DNA of 64,000 nt, from contig JASANH010000838.1 of the NCBI GenBank assembly GCA_030248295.1, forward strand, positions 124,001-188,000, written 5' to 3'. A program made the position numbers and the translations under genes. This document shows, piece after piece, positions 26,590-38,258 of this stretch; the stretch's first letter is position 1, and the number at the start of each line of letters is the position of its first letter. Origin of the DNA: Mesodorylaimus sp. YZB2_4. Taxonomy: Eukaryota > Nematoda > Enoplea > Dorylaimida > Dorylaimidae. The notes below the pieces were generated by a model, which saw only the letters and a list, made by a program, of their open reading frames with translations, was not told where the DNA came from and made no database searches.

Positions 26590-29500
26590 TTATATGCTGC
26601 AGCTATTATTGCCAGTAAGACGATACCACTCGATGACGCACTTACGTCCAGCGGGAAATAAGCTTAAAATAGTCCTGGGTCGAGGTGTAGTACAATGACG
26701 AAGTCGTTGCTATGCACACTGAAAAAAACAACAACAATGGCAAATGGCAAAAGCCGGCTACGGGAAACGCGTGATGTATCAGTCATGGAGGAGACAGCAT
26801 GCTTCATTCAAATGCCCCCACCACACGGCTTTTCATCCCCCACCTGTCCCAAATGCTTCTCACCCCCCCCCTCCATCATCCTTCCAGCTGTTACTTTTTT
26901 TAGTACACACGCCGCTTCACGAAGGCTTTCATGGAAAGCTAGCTGGTTTGAGACCAAAACGGAAGTATGCTCAGGATAAGTTCCGCATTAGAAAAGGACC
27001 TAAACAGAGAAATGATCGGTGGTGGTCGGTTAGGGTCGAGACTGATTGAGGCTGCGGCCGGTATGCCAACAGGGTTTTGTGAGAGCACCTGTCGGTGCCT
27101 ATCTGATAATGATCTATGTCTAAGAGGGAATCGAATTAAGCCAGTCATCCTTGACGACGGCTGTAATAATGACGGTGGGAGGAGAAAGCCTCGTCGCGCA
27201 GCTATTATTTATGGTCTCCGACCAAGCTATCTAATGACGACGAGTGAAGAAATTCGATCGCGAGGCGGTCCCAGGACGCGTTTGGCTCGCTAGTCGTTTT
27301 CCTTTCTTGGTTAGATTCGTTGCCCAGGCAGCTTTTCGCTCGCTCCGGTGGGATGAAGCGACTATCCGTTGATTAGATGTTTGACTGACTGACTGACTCT
27401 TCGCTGCGAATAGTAATAGCCCTTTTTCTGATAGCGGGGAACTATTTTATCCAGGCAGAGGGTGAAGTGTACGACTATAAGGGACTGGTCGACGACGTGA
27501 TGCGGCATGGTTTTTGTAGCCGTCAGGAAACAGCGATCACGAAAAGGCGAGCACGAATGGCCCTTGGCCAGTCAGTCCTCACTCCGGCCGTCACTGATGA
27601 CGTAGGCTCTTTGAGGAGACATCCGGCGTTTAGTGACGGACGATCTATTTTATTGAAGAAGGAAACGGGCGGACCCCCGAGCGCAGATAGTCGCCTCCAA
27701 TCAGTCTGCCCCTCTTATCCGCACCCCAAAAAGCAATTGATTATGCGCGAGTTCTCATAAAGCCTTCTAACAAGTCTCCTCTCGCCAAAATAGTCCTAAC
27801 ACGTCTAGTAGCCCGAGGGCGAGGGCGAGCAAAAAGCAAATGGAATGGCAGCAGAATCGGCCGCGGGACTATTGGATTGACTCTAGTACGTAAGATTATA
27901 TGAACCAAGGGGATGAGTGCAAATCACGTCACTGGACACCACGAATAGGAGACTTGTTGAAAACCAACCTAAAACAGTACTCGCCAAGATATTTTATATT
28001 CTAAAGCGCCGCCGCCTGGAACGGCGCAATGACGTCAATGGCCGAGCGTTCATTGTTTTCCTATGGCGCGCATTAGTGGCCACCGCTTTCATTGCTAGCC
28101 CAACACTAATATACATTCGCATAATAAACGAGCCCGCTAAGTGATTTCAAAGCTAGCAAGCTACCTTTAATTTATCAGACCTGTCTCCTGAGGCACAGCC
28201 TCAGCCCCCATGCCCAAGCAATGATAAGAGAGTGCTACACGAGGACAAAAAGAGTGAGCAGAACTAGAGCAGACGGTAGTTAGCTGATTCTGACATCTTG
28301 GATAACCAACAATTTTGTTTCCTAGCTAAACTTTGTGCAAATAAACATCGCGTCTGATTTGGGATTAGTACTAGAAAACGGCAATAAGACCCGGAAAGCA
28401 AGATCTTATGCTCGTATTAGCGACCACTATAAGCTAACTCGAGCCACTGCACACACAGAGGAAACTTGGCCACTTGGACACTTGGACACTGACGGGCAAA
28501 CATGTCAAAGATAATATGACAAGACAAGGAAAACAAGTACTTCACGCTTAAGTACCCGATTAAAGAATCTATTATACAAGCCTGTTTTTCATTCAAAGGC
28601 AACTAGCCTTATCCACAGGAGCCCATTTATTTGCCAAATAGAACTCCCCAACAGGCCCCTCTTGATAATGCAAAAACATCACATATTGATTCTGTTCATT
28701 GCCCCAAACCAATTTCTTATATTTTTCTTTCACAAAATACCCAAGGCCAGTCTTGCCTGGAAGACCCGATTTCCATCTAATGCATACCTTATAGCATATG
28801 CATTAGTCTGGGCCAACAAAATCCAAGTGCAAGTCCTGGCCACAGCTCGCTTCTTATCGAAATGGCATGCGCTAGATGACATTCAATATTTAAAGAAGCA
28901 TGGAAAGAAAAAATGGAAATTACATTTAGCTATCACTCTTCTAAATAAGCGTGTGGAAGAGGGCGCCATGAAACGTTCTGGCCTATTCTCCTCTTTTCTC
29001 TTTTGAGTGAAAGCCACAATTTCAAGAATGGTAGTCAGATTAGATTCAGACCCGTTGAGACAAGAAGACTCGATTTGTGTTTCTTGCCGTACCGTTTTAT
29101 CTATTCAATAACCGCATTCGATTGATGACTCCGTTCCTGAGTAGCCATATACCTTGGCCATTTAGAAAAACAAACTGCGGCTAGAAGGAAGAATTTTTCA
29201 GGACATGACTAAATTTATGATCAACAAGGAAATCACCCGTTCAAAATACGCTCCCAAACATTTAATGGCCAATTGTGCAACCTTGCGCTTTCAAAAACGA
29301 CTGCAATTCGGAACAGTTGCTGCGAGACCTTAAGCGAATAAATTTCTGACTACTCAGTATTATAGGATCATGAGGGAGTAGCGGGAGGTCAAAGAATGTT
29401 TTTTCCACGTTCGCCTTCACTTTTCAATTGACGTAACTCACAGCAGTCTAATGGCCCAAAATGTTTTCTTTACTTGAAGAGGATTGGCAACATTTGAAGA

Positions 29501-30079
29501 GAAAGCACCCACGACTCACAGCTTTCTTGTCATTAGTGACACAGATGCAGCGGGTGGTCGAATCCAACAGATGTCTTTAGAACTTGACATGTTGATTTAA
29601 CGTGCGATTTGGTTCAACTCGTTCATCCATAACAACTCTTCCTAAAATACACGTCCTCGTTTTAGAGGCCTCAGGCGAATGGAACAATAACTTTCGTTTT
29701 AGGCTGCTCTCCAATTTAGATCTGGGACGAAAACAAGCTAGTCTTCTGTGCCACTAGTTCCCGTTTTTTTCGAAACCTGCTGATGGCTTCATGCTTAAGA
29801 TGCAGGTGAAGCCGGGTCGGTTTTTATGAAAGAATCTCCCGTAAGCAAGCTAAGAAATGAATAAAAAAGGAAAGAAAGCAGGGGGTACAAGACGGTCACA
29901 ACTTCACGAGATGCAAGGGAGAGACAAAAGAATTTGCTCTTATCCTCCGATCACACTTGGCACATTGACACTAATCAGATCTGACACAACGGGTATGTTG
30001 ATAATTTCGTATGATTCCACTCTGTTCTGAGATGTTCCCTAAGTTGTCTGTATCACAGCATAAGCGGTCGGATTTGCGG

Positions 30080-30195
30080 TCTCGGTGATGTAGTGGCTCC
30101 GCATTCTCTCACCCTTTGCTGGATAGCGCGGTTATATCTGGATAGGGGTTCGATCCCTGGCGCTTGGCTTGGAAAGCCATGAGTCCTCGACAGCC
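30080..30195 (+). mobile_element. tRNA-derived SINE-like element
   Basis: It carries an A-box-like GATGTAGTGGC and a B-box GGGGTTCGATCCCTGG spaced as in a tRNA-derived promoter. The sequence between does not fold into an obvious functional tRNA, so a SINE or tRNA relic is favoured. Confidence 0.5.
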
Positions 30196-32539
30196 TTGCA
30201 CACCTGGCCGTGTAAGACTCACCAAATAATAGAGGGATCAAACTAAACAGCCGGAAGCCGCATGACTAATATTTTACACCTGATCCTAATAAATCCTTTT
30301 AAAATGAGCCATAGGGCTTATGAGGAGTGTAAAATGTGTGTCGCTTTTGCAGCCAGCCTGCAGAAGAAAAGTCTCACAACCAGTGAAACCCTCAGCTCGT
30401 CTAAGGGCAAGCCAGCCCCAGGACTGGCTGCAGGATGGCTCTAGCCAACTATAGTATATGCAGTCCACGGCACTTCGTGCTGAGTTTATCGCCAGCACAC
30501 CACAAGGGCCGTTTAGGCTCTCAATTCGGAGAGCGACCACACGTGTCGGCCGTAAGCGAGGGTCTGACAGACCTGGAATTCAAGACCAGCAGCCCTCAAC
30601 TGATGGCTGCATGCAAACAAGCCTGACACTCGACATCATACACTCTCTTACTCATTGTCTACATAGCTTCAGCAGTGTTCCTGATGCATTCTTTACGGTA
30701 GAGAACTGACCTGACCAAAACCAGCTTCGTATTCCTCGCTCCCAGGTTTGAGCATCGACTATGAACCTTCCTCGTCTGGCATGGACAGCATCCAAAGGAG
30801 TCAAGCGATTAGCCGTTTTGTTTATAGATCCAGGGATCGAAATGGATGACATGAGTGAACAGTGTACATACGATGACTATGTAGATATGCGCCACGAGCA
30901 TTATTGTGTTCTACCTTGTAGCTACCGCATACACATACTATATAGTATGAATGTTCGAGCAGGTGCCCGAATGCACTTTGAGAAAAATGACAAAATCGCT
31001 GCTCAGGAGCTTTCACTGACGACGTGAGTGACGCCACCATCTGCTGTCTGATCTCTGCATCCTCCGTATACCTATGTAGCGGGTTCTATAGGTTATTCTA
31101 GACAAGATTTTAAAATGTCCAAAACATGAAGAAAATTCGACTACTTCACAAATAAAAGCAACAGCTGGATAAAATTAAATCGGCGAGCATTGGCTTCACA
31201 ATATGTACCCGAAATTTCGGGTCAGGGACTTTCGGGTCGGTTCGGGTCGGGTTCAACCAGACCTGATCCGGTGTCTAGATAGACAGCAACAGGAAATCGG
31301 TGCATCAGATAGAGACAATGCGAGGATACCACCCGTGGGTTCATTTTTAGGGCTATAAATGAAAAATTTGTCCCTTATCTGGCTGCAATGGCATTAGTTT
31401 CAGTCGCTGCAGGTTTGGGGAACTAATCATGAATCAGAGCATTAGTGGCGGTTGCCAAGGAGCACGGTAGGTTGCAAACAGTCACTGGGACTACACTAGT
31501 GATGCATTCGTATCTGCAACTGTGTGTGTACCATACGTACTGAACTCACTAGGCAGCACCCAAACGCGTTTAAATCAAATGCCCGACCCAACAGACCAGT
31601 GCTTGTAAGATACGCCACATCAGTTCTATGTACTTCAACCTTACAGTAATCCAACTCGTAATTCAGTGACAGATATAATCTGGGCACATACAGTATTACT
31701 GAAGATGAAGTCGAAGCATAAGTCAAAGGTCACCAACTTTATAAAGCCAGAGGGCTCGTAATGGCTGAAGCTCGGCATTCTGTGCACGTTATTGTTCCTA
31801 ATTATGGCGTGGGGCGCACTTGGGTTTTTGATTAGATTATCAGAGAAATGCCACTGCAAGCCAGCAGGCCGTTTTAACCGGACTCGGAATAGGATTTTCA
31901 GCGCTATACCGCATTTTAATGGACCCCAAAATACGAGGCCGTGCGTAAAAAATTTAGGTTCATATCAAGCTGGCATGCCCAGGGGAAACGAATCCAGAAA
32001 CTGGAAAAACCAGCTTTGGCCGGTTTGTTCTCGATTCATTCAGGGTCCAACAAAGCCCGCTGATCTTTATCACTTTTAGCAGGTGTTGGCCTTCAGAGCG
32101 ACGCACGTTATTCGACGAACGACGAACATTATTTAATTGCTATATCTACGATCTGTGTATGTATTCCATGTTTTTCTTTTCTCTGACTCTGAATCAGAGA
32201 AGAGGTGGGCCGATTCCTGAGTGGGTATAAGGCATGACCTATCACCAGCCGGAACCTCTGAAGCTTTTGGTATGCATGCAAGCGTACTATATGCCTAAAC
32301 TCGTAAAGGTCTATTTTTTCTCTGAATGACCTTATTATCGAGTGGTTGGGCAGTAAAACGGGCGACTGGATAGTAATAGTGCAATTTCTACTCTTTCAGG
32401 CGATTTGGATGTGTAATAGGCGGAATTGCCCTACATTGGAGAAGATACCGCGGGGAGCGGATGAACTATAAAACCCCCCAGGCAGGTCACCTAGTCGTAG
32501 GTGCCCGAGACATCAACCCGACGGGTTTCAGCCTCGCCT

Positions 32540-32665
32540 GGAGGAGCGTATCGAGCGGCCAACGAAGGCAACTGATACGCTGTATGCGGCGGCCAGTCAA
32601 GGCAACCACATACTGCTAAGTGCATAAGGCGGCCAGTTAAGGCAACCAAATGCACTACCTTCTCC
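32540..32665. repeat. Short tandem repeat, period about 46 bp
   Basis: Three imperfect copies built around CGGCCAGTCAAGGCAACCACAT, at about 32554, 32590 and 32630. A related stretch lies near 42405-42435 (CCAGCCAATGAGGGCAACCAAAT), so the unit is dispersed. Confidence 0.45.
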
Positions 32666-33599
32666 ACAGGCCAAACACGCCTACTACAGATGCAAACCAT
32701 GGCCGCTGCACACGATGAAACTGGCGATGCCTACTGCACGGTCGATTTAATTCATTTTTCCCCCTCGAAACGACGGTCAATGCAAGGCGGCTCAACTTTG
32801 GCGGCACCGTTGACCAATGCTTATACTTCTGGAAAAAGCGACGAGCGGTGCCTACTCGATGAAACTATCGCTGAGACTGTGGAATCAGAAGAAGCGACGA
32901 CGTTGGTTAATCATGGTGAACCAGCGACAGCTTCGAAACTATCCGCCCTCATAAAGGATTCGGTAAGGTGTTTAGTGAGGACCGTAAGTTAACAGCCTTT
33001 CCATCGGCTCTTGTCGTTTAGTGAGGGAGGAAAACAGCACGAGTGTACGTATTTTTATGGTTAAACTCATCGGCTAGCTTAGGCATTAGTGAGACCACAG
33101 TCGCTGTTGGCAAGGGGCAGAGAGCTCACAATTGACGCTCCATATTTTGTCGATGTTTGTGCGGTGTCTTGTCAAACTAAATTGTCCAACCGCATCACAA
33201 CTATGCATACTGGTATACTGTGCTAGCAGCCGACATCGACAAATCTGATTCAAAAACTGATAAACTTTTAGCAGGGATGTCGCAACTGGTCCGATAGGAG
33301 TAGGAGCCGATCTACACCTCGGATCTGTCGGTCCGTCGATGCTGGCTAATTGATGCTTTAGGTGTGACTTTTGGGTTCATTTCGCATGAAGGACAGATCG
33401 GAAGTGCTACTAGCGAGCGCTGATAATATTCTATATCCTCTCACGCTCAGATTCGCTGCTCTACGTATTAGCTTGAAACTTTCATCTCGAGCGGCATTCT
33501 TAATTTATTTATCTTTTCTAGAACGAAGACTGCAAAGTTGGCGTCAACGAGCTCGTCGAAATCGAGGACTTAATCCGTGAAAATACTTGCATTGCCGTG

Positions 33600-34200
33600 T
33601 AACCCCCCGCCTGGTAGGCCATGGCGAGTGGGAGAGAGTAATCGATACTCTCCCCTGGCTGGGAGACGGCAGCCCCTCGGGTTGATGTTTCAGCCGTAGG
33701 TATAGTGCCTGCTCAAGTCGAAGTCTTTGTTCATGTTCATGTTCATGTTTTACCGCATCACCAAACGCTTATGCGCACTCGAGGGTGAAGGGACACATTT
33801 TACACGAAATGATTTACCGGCCCGCGAGTCGAACACTCGCCCGTAACTGCGCACCTGGCGTGAGAGGCAGACGCCTAACCCACCAGGCCACGAGGCGAGG
33901 TCCCGCTGACTTCGGTCGGCCACCTCCCTCCTACGCCTACCAGGCCTGGTTACATTGGCGTCACGGACCTTGGGGCCATCCATAGTGGTGTAAGTCCCCG
34001 TCGAACCGCTGGGTGCGCCCATGTTCGTCACGGTCTAGGGCGTTTAGACCAACACTGGCACGGCCAGCCCAGCCAGCTGGTCCCAGTACCGTCTGCACTG
34101 CGTAGGCAGTGTGAGGTCGGCCCTCTATCTTATTGAGAGGGGGAGGTCTTCCTTCCGGGAAGAGCGACGGGGTCGTCGCTTCTTCTGTCGATGGGAGGAA
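33600..34200. repeat. 604-bp composite repeat, tandem copy 1
   Basis: The unit is element B (about 33610-33730), then a minus-strand SINE family A, then about 290 bp of spacer. Copy 2 starts 604 bp later and is nearly identical; for instance, the same 93-codon minus-strand frame recurs unchanged at 33750-34031 and 34354-34635. The tract lies in the second intron of the coiled-coil gene. Confidence 0.85.
33730..33905 (-). mobile_element. SINE family A, full copy 1
   Basis: Read on the minus strand: a tRNA-like head with GTGGCCTGGTGGGTTAGGCG (A-box region) and GAGTGTTCGACTCGCGGGCC (B-box). A body follows with GTGTCCCTTCACCCTCGAG and GCGCATAAGCGTTTGGTGA. It ends in a short simple-repeat tail of (GAACAT)n. 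This is the classical layout of a tRNA-derived SINE mobilised by LINE machinery; no LINE is visible in the window. Confidence 0.7.
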
Positions 34201-34810
34201 TGTAACCCTCATGCCTGGTAGGCCATGGCGAGTGGGAGAGAGTAATCGATACTCTTCCTTGGCTGAGAGACGTCAACCCCTCGGGTTGATGTTTCAGCCG
34301 TAGGTATAGTGCCTGCTCAAGTCGAAGTCTTTGTTCATGTTCATGTTCATGTTTTACCGCATCACCAAACGCTTATGCGCACTCGAGGGTGAAGGGACAC
34401 ATTTTACACGAAATGATTTACCGGCCCGCGAGTCGAACACTCGCCCGTAACTGCGCACCTGGCGTGAGAGGCAGACGCCTAACCCACCAGGCCACGAGGC
34501 GAGGTCCCGCTGACTTCGGTCGGCCACCTCCCTCCTACGCCTACCAGGCCTGGTTACATTGGCGTCACGGACCTTGGGGCCATCCATAGTGGTGTAAGTC
34601 CCCGTCGAACCGCTGGGTGCGCCCATGTTCGTCACGGTCTAGGGCGTTTAGACCAACACTGGCACGGCCAGCCCAGCCAGCTGGTCCCAGTACCGTCTGC
34701 ACTGCGTAGGCAGTGTGAGGTCGGCCCTCTATCTTATTGGGAGGGGGAGGTCTTCCTTCCGGGAAGAGCGACGGGGTCGTCGCTTCTTCTGTCGATGGGA
34801 GGAATGTAAC
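34201..34810. repeat. 604-bp composite repeat, tandem copy 2
   Basis: A near-identical second copy of 33600-34200 in direct orientation. Only scattered substitutions were noticed (for example TTATTGAGAGG versus TTATTGGGAGG). The similarity implies a recent duplication or an assembly duplication. Confidence 0.85.
34334..34509 (-). mobile_element. SINE family A, full copy 2
   Basis: The second copy of the SINE, inside the second tandem unit and essentially identical to that at 33730-33905. It spread by the tandem duplication and not by a separate insertion. Confidence 0.7.
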
Positions 34811-34995
34811 CCTCATGCCTGGTAGGCCATGGCGAGTGGGAGAGAGTAATCGATACTCTTCCTTGGCTGAGAGACGTCAACCCCCCGGGTTGATGTTTCA
34901 GCCGTAGGTACAGTGCCTGCTCAAGTCGGAGTTTTTGTCCCGCTGACTTCGGTCGGCCTCCCTTCTACGCCTACCAGGACTGGTTGCAGCCGTGC
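34811..34995 (+). repeat. Element B without the SINE (empty-site form)
   Basis: A third, shorter repeat. It has the same element B start (GCCTGGTAGGCCATGGCGAG, hairpin near 34873-34900, TGCCTGCTCAAGTCGGAG), but runs straight from GTTTTTGTCCCGCTGACTTC into the spacer. The SINE that interrupts this point in the two 604-bp copies is missing. Confidence 0.7.
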
Positions 34996-37347
34996 CAGCT
35001 ACAAGATAAGGATGAATGGTTCCATCTTCAGGGCCAGAAGACTGTCGAGCGGCCTGAATTGGAAAAGTTCCAACAATTTCACGACGAAAATTCCAGCAGT
35101 CTTGGAGCCGAGCGTCAGGCGACTAAAGATCTCTTGGATCGAGTGGATCAATTGCGAGTCATGGTCGAAGCCCTCAGGAATGATCGTGACAAGGCGAACT
35201 CAATGTGAGAAATTGTTCTGCGAGCTTCACGCCCTACAGAAACAAGCCCTCAAACAGCAAAATCAATCGGAGCAGGCGATGGAGAAGAAGTCTGCTATTA
35301 TTGCAAAACTGGAAGAAGAACTACAAAGAAGCCAGAGCACGCTCCGTGTCGTCGAGCAAGACTGCGACCACTTACGAGAAAAGTGCAGCGTCAGTCACGA
35401 AAAAATACTACGATTGGAAGAAGTTTTGGCGACTCGCAACAATAATGGCCCACGTCAGCCGGAGTCTGGTATTGGTGCGAACTCGATCGCTGTGATGGGC
35501 CGAGTGGAATTTTTGGAGAATCAGCTGTACAAGACGAACCAGGCTGTCAACCAATGCAAAGAAGAAATTGCGAAGCTGCGACGAGCGAACAGACAACTGA
35601 TCGCGATGTCCGCGTAAGTTTAACATTCATTTGTCTATTGCTGTGAAAATAAATTCGCAATTACTTTTAAGGCACGCCCAGGGAAATTAAAACCGATCGG
35701 CTGATAATGCTCATTGAGACTTTCACCCCTTGCACGGGTGGGGGAGCCTACACGGGTCTCTGCAGGTACGAATCACTCACTGCGCGGTCCCAATACCCAG
35801 ACAATAGCAAGGTACAAGGTTTTTTTTTATTGCACGGATGGAAAAAAGGCAATCAACACAAAATAACCACCTGGTTAATCATTTCACTATAAATCACTTG
35901 TCATTTCTTATCTTCTTTATCTCCATCAAGCCACCGCCTACTTGGCGAGCAAGTAGTAGTCCCCCTCCCCAAGTACCGTACATTGCGCTATACAAGGTTT
36001 ACTATGCCGGGTAGCGGACACCTCAGATCGGTCGTACAAGAATACACGAGCAGGTATAATATACGTAGGGAGAGGAAGCCGAACCTACAGTAGTAGCCTA
36101 ACACGGCCGTACTTGACGGAATCACCAACTTGAACTGAGGACTTCGAGGCCACACCGTGCCAGGTGGGCTGACGGCCTAAAACCAGCACGGAGAGATACC
36201 GGTTTGATCTGGCTAGATCTGATCCTGTGCCGGGAGGGCTGAACACGAGGAAGTACTAATACGTGCTGGAAACACACGTGCCATGCCGATGAGGGTGGAG
36301 GCACCACTTGCACAGAGAGGTGCGGGTTACATCATGCTCACCACCGTCGTTCGATGTCAGAGAGCGACAGGTTGGAATCGAGTGGACTATCCGGTAGCCA
36401 TATATGGTTTTCGAAGCCGAGTGCTTTGATTGTGACTTTGGTGTACTGTCAGCAAACCGAGAGTGTGGATGCAGCTCTGCGAGGTAGTTCTCTAGGCTCT
36501 CTAGGTGGTTAGTTCAAATTTTTGACCAATTTACAAAGCAAAACGAATATTTTTTAAGTCTTTGGTGTATTGACTCGCTATTCTGTTCTGCAGGACATGT
36601 GGGAGACGATGAATCGTACTTCCCACTTGTAAATCTTTTCTGTTTCAGATTTTGTGGACTCGAAGTAAACTAGCTTCCCGCTGGGCTGCGAATGATCGCC
36701 TCGCCAATCCTGGTCAACGCTTGACCATGGCCTCGCAACTACCAGTGTTTTAGAGTTTCAGCCAGCTTATTTAGTTTTTCGATTTCGAGTTTAGCCTTGT
36801 TTTCTATTAATGCGACTTTTTTTTGACCTCGTTCTATGGTTTTTTGCAAGAAAAGTTTGCATTTAGTTTATCTGGGAACGCTGATCGAAAGTCATACATA
36901 AGTCATAAGTCATAGTGAGAATAAGACCTCCGTTTGTCAGTGACACCTGATGGTATAGGTTTGCTCTTGCCTCTGTTGATGAGGTCGTTTACCATTTGTC
37001 ATGTCAGTCACACAGAATCTATCAAACAACATCAAGTCACATTGCCACATTTTGTCCCTGTTCAACTCATGGCCACGTAAATCGTCTCCGTCAGTCGTGT
37101 GGTCCATCTGTTCATGGTTCTCATGCGCCAAATCTTGTGGCAGAAACAGCTGGCACCTCTTGGATCTGGCTCTTGTTAGAAACAGTAGAAAGATGGCACT
37201 TGAAGAAGTAGTCATGGCGCATGCGATATATTGAGTCCCTAACTTGTTTGATTTGCGATGTGTCCGTTCTATAGTGGGTGTGGTAGTGTAGTTTTACGTG
37301 TCGTATGTTTGAAGGGTGGACCGTATCTAGGGATAGGACGTATGTTT

Positions 37348-37450
37348 GGTAAGCGGCCGCGGTGGTGCAGTAATTTGAAATTCGTCTCCCCGTATTGCTT
37401 GGGAGCGAGTTGCTGGGCTCTTCCCGGGCTCGATCCCCGGTGAGAGGTCG
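37348..37450 (+). mobile_element. tRNA-derived SINE family B
   Basis: It starts GCGGCCGCGGTGGTGCAGT, carries the B-box-like GGGCTCGATCCCCGG, and shares CGTATTG.. with the minus-strand element at about 52915-52998. Both show the head of a tRNA-like promoter, so they are two copies of one family distinct from SINE family A. Confidence 0.5.
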
Positions 37451-37569
37451 GTTAGCGAGCCATAAACCCTCGCTGACCGTAATAGTGCATATCTGTGTGC
37501 ATACATGTACATACTTTACATACCATCACATATTTTCCCATTCCATTATTAGGCCAATGAGGGAAGGCC

Positions 37570-37701
37570 GGGAAGAAAACACCCCAACAAAACCCCCGCA
37601 CCGCCAAAACCACGAAAAAAAAAGCCCCCCAAAAAAAAACGGAAAACCCCAAAAAACACCCGAAACCAAAAAAAACGGGGAAAAAAACCCCCCCCCCCCC
37701 C

Positions 37702-37735
<34 letters not shown>
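37570..37735. repeat. A/C-only low-complexity block
   Basis: About 165 bp made almost wholly of A and C, ending in about 15 C and then about 36 A. It resembles a shorter A/C tract at 14763-14826. The texture suggests a read or assembly artefact at homopolymers, although a real low-complexity repeat is possible. Confidence 0.5.
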
Positions 37736-37739
<4 letters not shown>

Positions 37740-38258
37740 ACCTACCAAATTTCAAGTTTTGGGTGGATGCTGCTCTCGCTCGTAAGTCGCAGCTTACAAA
37801 GAGGTTGCACCTTTAGAAATTCCACTTACGCATCATTTCAAAATCCGACTTCCTCACGACACAAGGGCCACCAGAGGAGACCTATTCGCATAATGTCACG
37901 CAGTATCAATCGAGCACTGAAGGGGTCAAAAACTGTGGATAAGAATGCCATAGGTGGGCCCAGATACACAACGGGTTGTACCACGGCATGAAGGAGCATA
38001 ATTCTCTACAAAAAATGTACCACTGACCGTTCACATAGTAACAGCCACTTGGTAGTTATTTAACCCTAACAGCAGCATGTCGACATAACTAAAGTCTTCC
38101 TACAATATGCTCCTTAAATTGGTTGACACATTTTCGAGCGCAGAAGTCTCAAACAAATTCCTCCCTTATGACACAGTTCTGTTTCCATGTTTCTGGTACA
38201 GGGCATCATACACGCTCACGCAAAGCACATGGGGAGGCCTGATCACACTGGTCATCGA

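Larger units (their letters stand above)
26590..32689. other. Long gene-poor region
   Basis: Six kilobases without a supportable gene. A plus-strand frame at about 27390-27760 has a hydrophobic, signal-like start (IVIALFLIAGNYF), but it sits after stops in a GACT microsatellite and has no ATG. A tRNA-derived element lies at about 30080-30195. Near 32540-32660 are three imperfect copies of a unit containing CGGCCAGT(C/T)AAGGCAACCA. The rest shows nothing I can name. Confidence 0.4.
32690..35690 (+). pseudogene. Coiled-coil protein gene, frameshifted
   Basis: Unknown family. Exon 1 (32690..32962, Met at 32690 or 32699) encodes a Ser/Thr/Glu-rich start. Exon 2 (33522..33598) encodes NEDCKVGVNELVEIEDLIRE. 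Exon 3 (about 34990..35613) encodes long heptad-like helices: RPELEKFQQFHDENSSS and LLDRVDQLRVMVEALRNDRD, then in another frame EKLFCELHALQKQALKQQ, KLEEELQRSQSTLRVVEQD and GRVEFLENQLYKTNQ. The last exon (35672..35690) adds HAQGN and a stop. Both halves of exon 3 are plainly coiled coil. The first frame hits TGA at 35206..35208 and the second picks up one base out of register, with no splice signals nearby, so a single-base indel is likely. Phase also fails between exons 2 and 3, across an intron filled by the 604-bp tandem repeats. It is either a damaged gene or an assembly error. Confidence 0.5.
35691..38258. other. Intergenic region
   Basis: It holds a tRNA-derived element at about 37348-37450, an A/C-only low-complexity block at 37570-37735, and no supported gene. 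Short frames near 35900-37300 carry no family signals. Confidence 0.4.

Noticed and set aside
27390..27760. Plus-strand frame with a signal-peptide-like start and dibasic sites, possibly a neuropeptide precursor
   Set aside because: There is no ATG before the hydrophobic stretch, a TGA lies in the preceding GACT microsatellite, no splice acceptor fits, and no known peptide motif was seen.
33750..34031. 93-codon minus-strand frame repeated identically at 34354-34635 as a possible small gene pair
   Set aside because: It spans a SINE and repeat spacer. The identity is explained by the 604-bp duplication and the codons show no protein-like pattern.
37452..37991. Long frames across the A/C-only block
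   Set aside because: Composed of low-complexity homopolymer codons. Any frame stays open in such sequence.
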